A stretch of 24,329 nucleotides of DNA from Pelargonium cotyledonis. Its lineage: Eukaryota; Streptophyta; Magnoliopsida; Geraniales; Geraniaceae. Made by a program: the position numbers and the translations under genes. The stretch is from positions 1 through 24,329 of the forward strand of contig JAYMTA010000774.1 of the NCBI GenBank assembly GCA_036897625.1, given 5' to 3'. Positions 1-9,400 of this stretch are shown in pieces. The notes beneath the pieces are model-generated. The model did no database searches, had not been told where the DNA came from, and saw nothing but the letters and a program-made list of their open reading frames with translations. Position 1 is the first letter of the stretch, and each line of letters opens with the position of its first letter.

Positions 1-1248
1 TAAGAAAATTCGTTAGCATTTTGAACTGCCCCCTGTGGTGATGCCACCATCTGTGTGCGCCCAAAAAAGCCATTAACTTGCTTTGAATTTAAAATAAAAT
101 AATAATAATAATAATAAAAGATAACTGGAGCAGCAGCTCTGATTGTCTCTTTCTCTCCCATGTGCTCCGATCGTCTCTCTCCCAATAACTACAACGGCCT
201 CCGATCACAACATCCATCTCTCGATGAGAACTTCTGCATGCATATGGGGCCTTTGGACTCTATTTTAGACCATTCTATGATGCAAACGAAGCAGAAGTAG
301 TGATCGCAACTATCAATTTCACCTCTCGTTGATTTGCCTTAGAGGGATAAGTATACACCGCACCTTGTCAAATCAAATTCACTCATTCAAAAATTGGATC
401 AAATTTTGGTTTATAAATTGAGAGTTTCAATTGGTTTAGAGTTTGATTATTGAGGGCTTTAATTGATTTTTGTTGTAGACGATATGTGATTTTGAGTGAT
501 TTTTGTTGTAGGTTTTGAGGTTTGATTTTAGCTTTAGATGAATTTAAATGAAGCATGCAATTTGGTTATTAGTGTTCAAACTATGTGAAAATGCTAATTT
601 AAATTGGTTGATTTGATAACATGTTGATGAAATTGTTCAAATTTCGGCGCTATTGAAATATATGGTTGCCATAACCTTCAAACACTAAAGAACAACAATA
701 AGATCGATATAAAAAATATATTTTAAAAATATTTAGAGACACATACAATGCGTGTGATGAGAGAAAGTGTGTTTAAGTTAGACTTAACTGAAAATGACTA
801 TTGAAGACACTAGAATCTTCCACATCGACATGGATAATCAAGTTGAAGACGCTAGAATCCTACCCTACATACTACAGTCTGAAAAACACGAACAACTGAC
901 GTTGATTGCACTTAGGGTTTAAGACGACCACATAGAGGGTTCTTTTCAACTGTCCTTTGTCACCATCGGGTATGCCATCTGCAAACGTCTCTTGATGTCC
1001 TACGCACACACCAATAAAAAACCTATTGCAAAACTACGCCACTTTACAAACTCTAATAACATATTAACATGTTATCAAAGCAACACTTATTATCTTGACG
1101 ATGAATACCGTAATTCGCTATTTGTAATTTTAAGAGACTACCACCATTCTAAAAATCAAGAGCAACCATAGTTTAACTAAAGCCTTAATGAACTCTCAAA
1201 ATGATAGTGAAAAAGATAGACTAAATTAACAAGAAACATCAAACGCAA
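1..1248. other. AT-rich intergenic sequence, no supportable gene
   Basis: This stretch is AT-rich with stops in all frames. It begins with a short A/T region and an AAT-type microsatellite, followed by a pyrimidine-rich patch around 120-230 that looks like a plant 5' leader. After that comes low-complexity T/G- and A/T-rich DNA. Between about 800 and 870 a motif resembling 'gaagacactagaatctt' recurs once in altered form, so part of it may be old repeat sequence. I see no domain, splice pattern or RNA gene here. Confidence 0.6.
97..117. repeat. AAT-type microsatellite
   Basis: About seven units of an A-A-T trinucleotide repeat are visible directly in the sequence. It is a simple repeat with no implied function. 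Confidence 0.85.
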
Positions 1249-1268
1249 CCTAATAAAATTGTAGAATT
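1249..1268. repeat. Target-site duplication, left copy
   Basis: The 20-bp sequence cctaataaaattgtagaatt occurs here and again, identically, at 2961-2980. It brackets the minus-strand LINE between them. This is the hallmark left by target-primed reverse transcription. The A/T-rich sequence suits the cleavage preference of L1-type endonucleases. Confidence 0.9.
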
Positions 1269-1295
1269 TTGTTTTTTGAGTTGTTAAGACTGACT

Positions 1296-1301
1296 TTTAT
1301 T
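1296..1301 (-). terminator. AATAAA polyadenylation signal of the LINE copy
   Basis: The plus strand reads tttatt, which is AATAAA on the minus strand. It lies about 20 bases before the A-rich 3' end of the element at the left target-site duplication, the position expected for a polyadenylation signal. Confidence 0.65.
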
Positions 1302-1519
1302 GAAACAAAAACGAAACAAAAATACAAACGAGACCTAGGGACAAGTAACCGAAAATGAACTACTCCTAACCACTAAACCAAAGAGTGTCGATCCTTAACT
1401 AAGGAGAATCGCAGTATCACATACGGTTGCCTTTAAGCATATCAGAGTCTTGAGGCTGAGTCTGATTGTCCCCCGTTCTGTCTTGCAATGTCGAACTAGC
1501 TGAAATTTCCACCATCACA

Positions 1520-2690
1520 TTTGAATCAGACCACCTGCTACACACCAGCTCAAGAACATGATCCTACCCAGGAAGTTGTAGATACCATCTTCAGCCCTAA
1601 CCCATATGGGCCCGGGCCCCCAAACTCGCTTGTCTCTCCCTTATCGGGGCGCCCAGTCTGTCTCCCATCGTAACCACCCCTATAAGTTGACCGACCGACC
1701 TTGTCTCCCTCACAACCGACCCCTCCAACTGACCACATATCCCCTCAGACATTAACCCTCGCTTTTGGTTGAACACTACCACCATTCTTTGTCCCATCTC
1801 CGGACTCTCCACTTGAGCCGAGGTGGTTGGGACATGTTCCACTGCCTCATTTGAGATTCACGGTTGATCTATACCTAATCAGATTCACCTTGCTCCTCTG
1901 CTAATTCGAATTCTTTTTGACGCTACAAGGAACGCCCCAAAAGCCATCTACACACTAGCCCCCGGCTGATTTAACCATAATACAATCCTTGTCGACATGC
2001 CCCATCTGTCCACACATATAGAAGAACGTCGGGATCTGCACATACTGGAAATAGATGGTATGATTTCCAGGCCCCGCCGTCACCATCCTTGCTTTCCGAC
2101 GTAGAGGCTTTCGGGTGCCCATCTGAACCCGAATCCTGGCATAGGAACCCCACCCTACATGAAAATTTACTGGATCCGCCTTAATATATTGACTAATCGC
2201 TCCTAAAGTTTGTGCACACTATCTCTGTCAGGTAACCCAACGTGATACCTCTAGCTTGCACCCAGACATCCAACATGTGCAACTCTACCTCGTATGGATT
2301 CACCCCTACCTTAATCAGCTCTAGTACCAGCGCCTTCCCATTATAGAGTCACGACCCCCTATCCACCACCTTAGTCGCATCCTCTGCATCGTAGAACTCA
2401 AAGATGTACCGAGTACACCTATCCGGACTTGGTGTAGAATCGAAGAGTTACGTCGTTGTGACACCCTTATGTGGATGCCACAACCAAGTTGTAAGTTGTT
2501 GTATACTCTCCATATTTACCGGCGCATCCGGTAGAAACCGCCTACGAAACTAAAGACCTTATGTCGGTCATCAACTTCTTCTAGCTCCCCTTGGATTTGG
2601 ACCTCCTCCTCATTGTCTACCACGATGAAGGCCTCCAACCTCCGCACCATGTCATAGACCTCTGCCACTTCCTGGCCCCCTCCGTCCCTT
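1520..2690 (-). pseudogene. LINE ORF1 (DUF4283 / CCHC zinc-knuckle, gag-like) pseudogene
   Basis: In intact elements this protein binds LINE RNA in the retrotransposition particle. Conceptual pieces on the minus strand line up with the plant ORF1 plan. First comes an acidic N-terminal stretch (around 2650-2540). Next is the conserved block ending in 'WLWHPHKGV' (about 2520-2450), then 'FEFYDAEDATKVVDRG' (about 2405-2350), then 'DVWVQARGITLGYLTE' (about 2275-2225). An unbroken piece follows from 'LGAISQYIKAD' into a zinc knuckle (about 2215-1950). The knuckle reads F-x2-C-x4-H-x4-C, so the first cysteine is replaced by phenylalanine. A variable tail continues to about 1520. At least one in-frame stop (after the TTT of 'HKGVTTT') and several frameshifts (for example near 2545, 2345 and 2215) break the frame. 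Family assignment is firm; exact ends are not. It is not expected to make protein. Confidence 0.85.
1982..2023 (-). other. Degenerate CCHC zinc knuckle in LINE ORF1
   Basis: The minus strand reads F-Y-M-C-G-Q-M-G-H-V-D-K-D-C. The spacing C-x4-H-x4-C is kept, but the first zinc ligand position, normally cysteine, is phenylalanine. This fits a decaying ORF1 copy. Confidence 0.8.
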
Positions 2691-2960
2691 ACTACAGCTC
2701 CACCCACCCACACAATACCATTTCCAGATCCCCCAGACCATGTTTCTCATTTCCAACCGCCACCACCTACTTACCTACCATCTTCTCCATGGAAATACAA
2801 GACGATAGCCCCAAAATAAATAACATTAAAAGCAATCTACACACCCAATGCTTGAACACAACCTGTACCCCACCCATCATTTTATCACCTAGATACTACC
2901 TCTTCTTCTATACGCAAAACCCTAATTACTAATAACCTACTACTCTCACATTAGAGAGAT

Positions 2961-2980
2961 CCTAATAAAATTGTAGAATT
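2961..2980. repeat. Target-site duplication, right copy
   Basis: This is an exact 20-bp match to 1249-1268, marking the 5' side of the minus-strand LINE insertion. It is followed by an A-run and AT-rich DNA belonging to the RAD50 upstream region. Confidence 0.9.
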
Positions 2981-3450
2981 GAAAAAAAAAATATATTCCT
3001 TCTATACTAAATGAGTATTTTTTATATTTTGGGAAAAATTAAGGAGAAGTTAGTTAGCGTGGAATGTTTACTATTGTATCCTCACGATAATGTGTTGAGA
3101 TATCCTAACTAATTTTTTATAAAGATGTTATTGACAATTAATATATAACTAACTTATTAAAAGAAGAAACACTCGTATGGAGACAAAAATGAAAAAAAAA
3201 GAACGACATTATTTTGGGATGGATTGAGTAATAATTTTCGTAGATTGTAAATGAAAAATAAAGGTAAAACGAGAAGAAAAACAAGAATAATTCAAGCAGA
3301 CCGTCGCATACGGTGGTGTGGTGGTCTGTAGAGGGTAGTGACTAGTGAGAGTGAGGTCAAAACCCTCCCAAAGCCCTAAAACTCCAAGGTTCCAACCCAA
3401 CACCGATCCCATTTTTTCTGATATGATTTGATCATCGGTTCGTCGCCAAA
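2981..3450 (+). promoter_or_regulatory. RAD50 upstream region and probable 5' leader
   Basis: About 470 bp of AT-rich DNA separates the LINE copy from the RAD50 start codon. I cannot place a transcription start. TATA-like strings occur (for example ttttatatttt near 3020 and taatatataa near 3139), but none is decisive. The last 130 bp are less AT-rich and hold a short AAAACCCT string and a GCCCTAAAA string (3360-3385) reminiscent of telo-box elements of plant proliferation genes. TCGCCAAA (3443-3450) directly abuts the ATG and resembles an E2F site in reverse (TTTGGCGA). The promoter call is by position; the motifs are suggestive only. Confidence 0.45.
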
Positions 3451-6400
3451 ATGAGTACGGTCGACAAGATGCTCATCAAAGGAATCCGGAGCTTCGACCC
3501 GGAGAACAAGCTCGTTATCACCTTTTTCAGGCCCTTGACCCTCATCGTCGGCCACAATGGCGCTGGCAAAACCGTAATCACCTCTCTCTCTCTCTCTCTC
3601 TCTCATTTGCTGTTTGTATTGTGGATTGTTCATTTGATTTGATTCCGCAGACCATCATTGAGTGCTTGAAGCTCTCATGCACCGGCGAGTTGCCCCCAAA
3701 TGCAAGGTCTGGCCACAGTTTCATTCATGACCCCAAGGTATAGGTGCCTCTGTTTACTCTTTATTTTGTTTTCTTTATAAATTTTGATGTCATTTAGACT
3801 TGTTTGAATTACAGGAAAACCCGTACATAGGAAGAATAATAGGATTGAAATTTGTATTCCCTGTTGGACTGGTTTCTGGGAAATAATGAATTGTATTTAG
3901 TTAAACTGAGATTTTTCCTGTGTTTAGTTGAATTGTATATGCGCATTTTTTCCTCCTTCATTGACGCACTAAGTGTATATTACTGAAGTAGTAAAATTCA
4001 ACCTTGATGCCCCTTTTCGTCTGTTGACCTTGCTAACATTGCAGAATTGACATTGCATAATAGGTTAAATATGTTGTCTAGTTCACGTGTTAGGATAGGA
4101 GTCTATGGATCTTTATTCCAATCATGAATTATGGGGTCGTCAATCCTGTATTCTTGGATTCTGTAAGGAAGTTGTTTAGGTGGAAACCTTAGTGTGTCCA
4201 AGAATACAATTCGGGCGTGTGAGTAAGTACCTCTGCTTTGAGGATTCTAAAACAATACTAATTTGGAGAGAATTTGAGAGAGAAATGTGAAGTGTGCTAT
4301 GAACGATGAATTAAGTGAATCCCATTGGATGGTGACGCACTGCCGTGTGATTGGTTGGTGGTGATGTCATGGTAAGCTCATGGGTTGCCCTATGGGCGTA
4401 CTCATCCCCAACTCCTGGCCGTGCTACAAGACTATTACTTATCTAGCAGGTGCAGTAGGGTAACTGGTGTCTCTAGGAACGCCTACCAAGTTGGTTTAGC
4501 TCCCCAACATCTTGTGTGGGCGGACGCGAGGGCGTGACACCCTTTCAGGTGCCTGAGGCGCGAGGGCGAGACATCCTTTCGAGCACTCAGGCATGAGTTG
4601 TGTCCCCCTTCCAGACCGCGCTTTTAAGGATGATATTCTAAGAAGGGGTTTCAAAGTTGGCCTGAAAGGCTAGGCTCCAAGAATCGACTTCTAAGGATGT
4701 GACTCCTTGGCTTGGCTTCCAATTATGGGACTCCTTGATTTGGCTTCTAACTCTTGACCTAGTGGCCATCTCCTTCGGCCCGATGTCCTCAATTCTGGTT
4801 GACTCGTCCTGGGACCATCATGCTCTTGTGGGACCCACGATCATATGGCTTCTCCATGCATATGTCGGCTTCTTGTTGATCATATTTATTTATGAAAAAT
4901 TGGGCGGAATCAAACCTAACTGAGCAAAGCCTTTTTTTTTCAAACATTTTTTTCCTGATCATCAAACTGGATTTATTTTTGTTTATAACCGATGGGCTTC
5001 TTTTATTCCTTAGTTAGACTAGTTGTATATCGATTTCTGTATGGGATTGTGATTGTAGGTTGCTGGGGAGACAGAGACAAAGGGTCAAATTAAGCTCCGT
5101 TTCAAGACGGCGGCAGGAAAGGATGTGGTGTGCATAAGGTCATTTCAGCTGACGCAAAAGCCATCAAAGATGGAGTACAAGGCAATTGAGAGTGTGCTTC
5201 AAACAATAAACCCTCACACTGGAGAGGTAGAATATTTTTCTTCTTCTTTAGCACAGTATGTTTAGATTTCAACAGTATAGGATCATTACCCTATTAATTT
5301 ACAATGCTGTTTTTGGTCATCGGTTGCTGATCTCTATTTTGTTTCATGAGAGTGACATTAGACCAATAGCCCTAATTCCATAGATGCACTATTTGAGCTA
5401 AAATATCATGTCCTATCTATAAATATAATTATCAAGGAAGCAACACCATACTAGATGCAAGCACGAGACATTTAAGCATATATATATATATATATATATG
5501 TTTGAACAGGTTGCAAACAGACTGTAAACTTATTATGCTGATAGTTATTCAAAATTTCAAATGGCTGGTTGCACTTTGGTAAAAGTTTTCAACTGACAGG
5601 CTGGATAAGGCAGTTCTTGTTTGTACTGGAAAGTACTTTCATTACTTATACACGAGTTGAAAATATCAGGAAAATTGCTATAGTTTTTTTAGTATATATT
5701 CCTTCATGTAACTCATGTTCATTGTACTTTACTAATTTTCACATCTTTATGTGGTATTGGTACTGATGTGTATCCCTAATGTTTTCTTTGTATTTCTTTT
5801 GTGTTTGTTGCTGAAGTGCAGAAAGTTTGTCTTAGCTATAGATGTGCCGACATGGATAGGGAAATCCCAGCTTTAATGGGTGTCTCAAAAGCTATCCTGG
5901 AAAATGTTATATTTGTCCACCAAGATGAATCAAACTGGCCATTACAAGATCCTTCCACGTTAAAGAGGAAATTTGATGATATCTTCTCTGCTACAAGGTA
6001 TTCATTTGTATCAGCTAAGCAATTTTGTATTTTGAGATATACTATTCTTCATATTATGTATCTATGGCTGTACAAAGTTATAAATATCCTATCTTGTTAA
6101 CAATCATGAAAGTTTGTTAGAGAAAGTACTGTGATGATTCTTTATACTCTTTATGAGTTTTAGATATTCTTGTGCAAGAGCTCTTGAGCACAGAATACTG
6201 CTACTGTCAGAGGAGACTAAGAAAATAATTGTTTCCTCAGTCCTAATATAGTTACTGGGGCTTACTCATATCCTCTGCATTACTAAGTCCATGTACCACA
6301 GCAGGTGTTTGTCCACAACTAATTGTTTATCATGCCTCACTTGAACATCATGAACTCTTCACCGAATATGTTGATGGATGTCAAAGTCTTAACCTACTGT

Positions 6401-9400
6401 CAATGGTCACTATGCTGGTAGAGGACTTCCATAATTACTACGTGCTTATATTTTATATTTATGTTCTCTCAGTTTTTCAGTGTCCAAAATAAATTGTCTT
6501 TACAAATTATAACTCATAGTTTAAATGATTTTGGAACAGTTTATTTCATAAGTTCCGCCTTCCTTGTACCCTGGTTATAGTATGTCATGACTCATGAGCC
6601 CAATGCTGTAGGGATCCAAAGTTTGGTTGAACAACTCTCCTCTATTCTTTCCAACAATTCTGCCCTTTAGTCATTCACTACTTTACTGTATTCAATTCTG
6701 TGGGACAATCTATTCTTAATGGCTTGTGGTAAATTATTTATACATGGTCATGTACTGTAAGCAGGTACACAAAGGCTTTGGAGGTGATAAAGAAGCTTCA
6801 CAAGGAACAGGCTCAAGAGATAAAGTCATACAAGCTGAAGTTGGAGAATCTTCAAACCTTGAAAGATGCTGCATATAAGGTTTTTTTCACACTCCTTTTC
6901 TTTATTTCTTTCCTTTGAGATATTGTTTTTTTTTCTTCCCATTTGTAATTTTAAGAGATCCTTTTTGTAAGTCATGATCAGTGGCTTACTGTTGATCATT
7001 ATGACAATGTTAAGGATAAGGTTTTATGTCAAAGCTAACGAGTATTAATCTTTTCCACTGAAATTCTTAATCCTAACCACCACTTGAGCTGAATATATAT
7101 TTTATTTTAATTATTTGTACCATTTTCACTGGTAAGGGAAATGCTTGTTAGTTTTGTTTATACTAGTAACAAATATGACCATTGTAACAAAACTATATTA
7201 GATAAGCGATATCTTACATCTAAAGCTGCCTGGTTTAACTTGCTTTTTTCTTGGCCGTACCGTATCTATAACACTTTGTATTTAGTTGTGTTAAAATATT
7301 AATATGTAGAGATGGATATATCTTAATGCTCCTAAAATTCATCTGCATTGGTATTAAGCCTTGGTTTTTCCTTCTTTAGTGTTACTCTGAAACCTGATGG
7401 ATTTGTCTGCTCTTCAAAATTGTGTATGCCTATTACATTAGACTAAATACACAAATGTTCTTATTTCTCTTGAAAGAAGGAAAGATGTTATTAGCTCAAG
7501 AAATTGTTCAATTAGGTACAAGACTCTATTTTTACGTTTGCATCTGTTTTATCTTCTAGTGGAATCATGTTGTTTCGGCCGCTATATTTTTCTGCTGGAA
7601 ATATTTATGATTCACTACTCTGGTTCATGTGCTCTGTTCTTGGGTTGACCTGTGAAGTACAGTACGTGTTTATCTTGAGCTAGATGTAGTAGAAGAAATC
7701 TGTTGTTCAGTAGTATGTTGTTGAACATTAGCTCTTGTAAAAAGTCCCAAAATGGTCAGTGTCTCCTTGAACTATGAACACTGTTCTAATTTGGTCCCTA
7801 AACTATATTTACCCCAATATGGTCATTGAATCTTCATAGTTTGGACCGAAATGGTCTCTGTTGTTACAAACCGATAAGTTTTTTGTGAAACCCACTGACT
7901 TGGCGATAAAAAATCGTTAAAAAATATCAAAATTGTACACATGGCAGTACATGTAACATTATATTTTAAAGTTAATTATAAGTGCCGAGTGACAACATAT
8001 GATTGCCTTGGTTTCTTAATTTTTGCTTTCTTTCGTTTCCAATTTCCTGTCTTCTCCGATAGGATCACCAACGACTGCCCAGAATTAGCTAACTGAGCAG
8101 CTGCCTAGACGCTATTGTTGGAGCAATATCATCCCAGGCGCCATCGCTTAAGCAGGAGCCCAGGCTCCACTGCAAGCAGAGCAGCCCGGCCGACACAAAC
8201 GCCTCCAATGTCCTTCTTGCCTCTTGCTGAGCTTCTCCTGAAAATCTACCTCTGCTCATATAACCTCCTCAACACCAAACTCTATGCCAGAATTTTCATT
8301 CTACTGTCCCCCAGGCCCCTACCATCATCGAACAAGGGAGTTGGTCTGATTGGGTGCTTCTGATGGAGGAGTTTGAAGATGGCCTGGGTTGGCCCTCTTT
8401 TCTACTCGGTGGCTGTGCCTTCATCTCGTGGTGGAAGGCAGTGAAGGCTATTATCCATGTTGAACTGAAACAGAGCTGCTGGCGAATGTGGTGCAGCTGC
8501 AGCTGTGGGAGGTTGTTGCTGCTAGGAGCAGGTCAGGTTGCCATTGTGAGCAACAACCCAGGGCGATGATAGGGGCTAGGGAGAGAGATGAAGTGAGGAG
8601 AGAGAAGAATGTAAAGAGTGGCAATCCTTGAAAATTTGAAAACTAAATAAGGGTTAATCTGTCCATTTAGAGAATTCAATGAATGAATGAATTATACTTA
8701 TTTAAAAACTTGTAAAAGTTAAGGGTATACGTGTCAATTCATTACATTTCAGTTAAGTAATGGTTTCTTGACCACTGGACTGCCACATCATCAAACAATA
8801 GTTTTATTGCCACTGTTTGTAATGGCAGGGACCATATCAGTCCATACTATGAAGGACCATATCAGTCCATACTATGAAAGACCATATCAGTCCATACTAT
8901 GAAAGTTTAGGGACCATATTGGGGTAAAAATAGTTCAGGACTAAATTGGAGCAGTGCTCAGTCATAATTCATGAACCATGGGAACTTTTCCTTAATTATT
9001 TGGGGAGTGCTTTGGTTGATCCATGGTACATCTGCATTATAACAGCTTCGGGAGAGCATCACTCAAGATCAAGAAAAGAAAGAAGCTTTGACAATTCAAA
9101 TGCAGGAGTTGGATAGTACCATCCAAAATGTGGATGCTAAAATTCATCACACTGAAGTAACATTGAAAGATCTGCGGAAACTACGAGACCAAATATCAAC
9201 TAAAACTGCTGAAAGAAGCACTTTGTTTAAGGAGCAGCAGAAACAGTATGCTGCTCTTGCTGAGGAAAATGAAGGTCTGTTAACACCTAGAGTAGCGCGA
9301 CAATTGTGGTTTCAGTTCTTGTATTTTATTTTCTGGTTGCTTCAAAGTCATTTTCCTTGTACTGGTGATTATTGTTTGTTCATCCAGTGAAATAGAGGAC

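Larger units (their letters stand above)
1269..2960 (-). mobile_element. Non-LTR retrotransposon (LINE/L1-type), ORF1-only, decayed
   Basis: This is a 1.69-kb LINE copy inserted on the minus strand and bounded by an exact 20-bp target-site duplication. Read on the minus strand, it starts near 2960 and carries an ORF1-like coding region (about 2690-1520). It then has a short trailer with an AATAAA signal (reverse complement at 1296-1301) and an A-rich end (T-run at 1272-1277) abutting the left duplication. No endonuclease or reverse transcriptase sequence is present between ORF1 and the tail. The copy is therefore non-autonomous, either deleted for ORF2 before insertion or copied from a shortened transcript. 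The 5' end lies about 490 bp from the RAD50 start codon and transcription would run away from RAD50. What is seen: duplication, tail, ORF1 homology. What is inferred: mechanism and timing. Confidence 0.88.
3451..5997 (+). other. RAD50: RAD50 exons 1-4: N-terminal ABC ATPase half
   Basis: Exons 1-4 encode residues 1-185. Exon 1 ends inside the nucleotide-binding motif (GAGKT), and exon 2 resumes with TIIECLK. Exon 3 encodes the conserved '[23 protein letters not shown]' region. Exon 4 carries the Q-loop segment [10 protein letters not shown] and ends at 'FDDIFSATR', just before the coiled coil. This half pairs with the C-terminal half (exons 23-27) to form the composite ATPase head. Confidence 0.93.
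7739..8990. mobile_element. Non-autonomous DNA transposon with long terminal inverted repeats
   Basis: The left end (7739-7860) and the reverse complement of the right end (8830-8990) align over more than 100 bp. Shared landmarks are 'aaaagt', 'taatttggtcc', 'aactatatttaccccaatatggtc' and 'ttcatagt.tgga'. The inner part (about 8060-8600) is clearly GC-richer and encodes no transposase that I recognise. Long inverted repeats around unrelated GC-rich cargo is the layout of Pack-MULE or foldback elements. I could not identify a target-site duplication, so the superfamily is open. The element sits in RAD50 intron 5 and the flanking exons splice in frame, so it appears tolerated. Confidence 0.72.
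6880..9045 (+). other. RAD50: RAD50 intron 5, longest intron, contains a transposon
   Basis: This 2166-bp GT-AG intron lies between 'DAAYK' and 'LRESI'. About 1.25 kb of it (7739-8990) is an inverted-repeat element. The remainder (6880-7738) is ordinary T-rich intron sequence. Without the element the intron would be about 0.9 kb, in line with the other long introns of the gene. Confidence 0.85.

Noticed and set aside
160-300. 46-codon plus-strand ORF after a pyrimidine-rich leader-like patch
   Set aside because: Too short, no domain, no clear splice continuation. It could be a gene relic but cannot be supported.
2591-2932. 113-residue plus-strand ORF
   Set aside because: It lies antisense to the LINE ORF1 5' region, is rich in Pro/Thr/Ser/His from antisense coding, and has no domain.
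4699-4923. 74-residue hydrophobic ORF in RAD50 intron 2
   Set aside because: No family resemblance. It lies within a repeat-like block between well-defined splice sites.
5478-5499. AT microsatellite as a functional matrix-attachment or origin element
   Set aside because: Simple AT repeats are common in plant introns and nothing else supports a function.
8115-8569. Two overlapping plus-strand ORFs inside the intron 5 transposon
   Set aside because: They reflect the GC-rich cargo. Neither shows a domain or a codon pattern I recognise, so they are described as cargo rather than genes.
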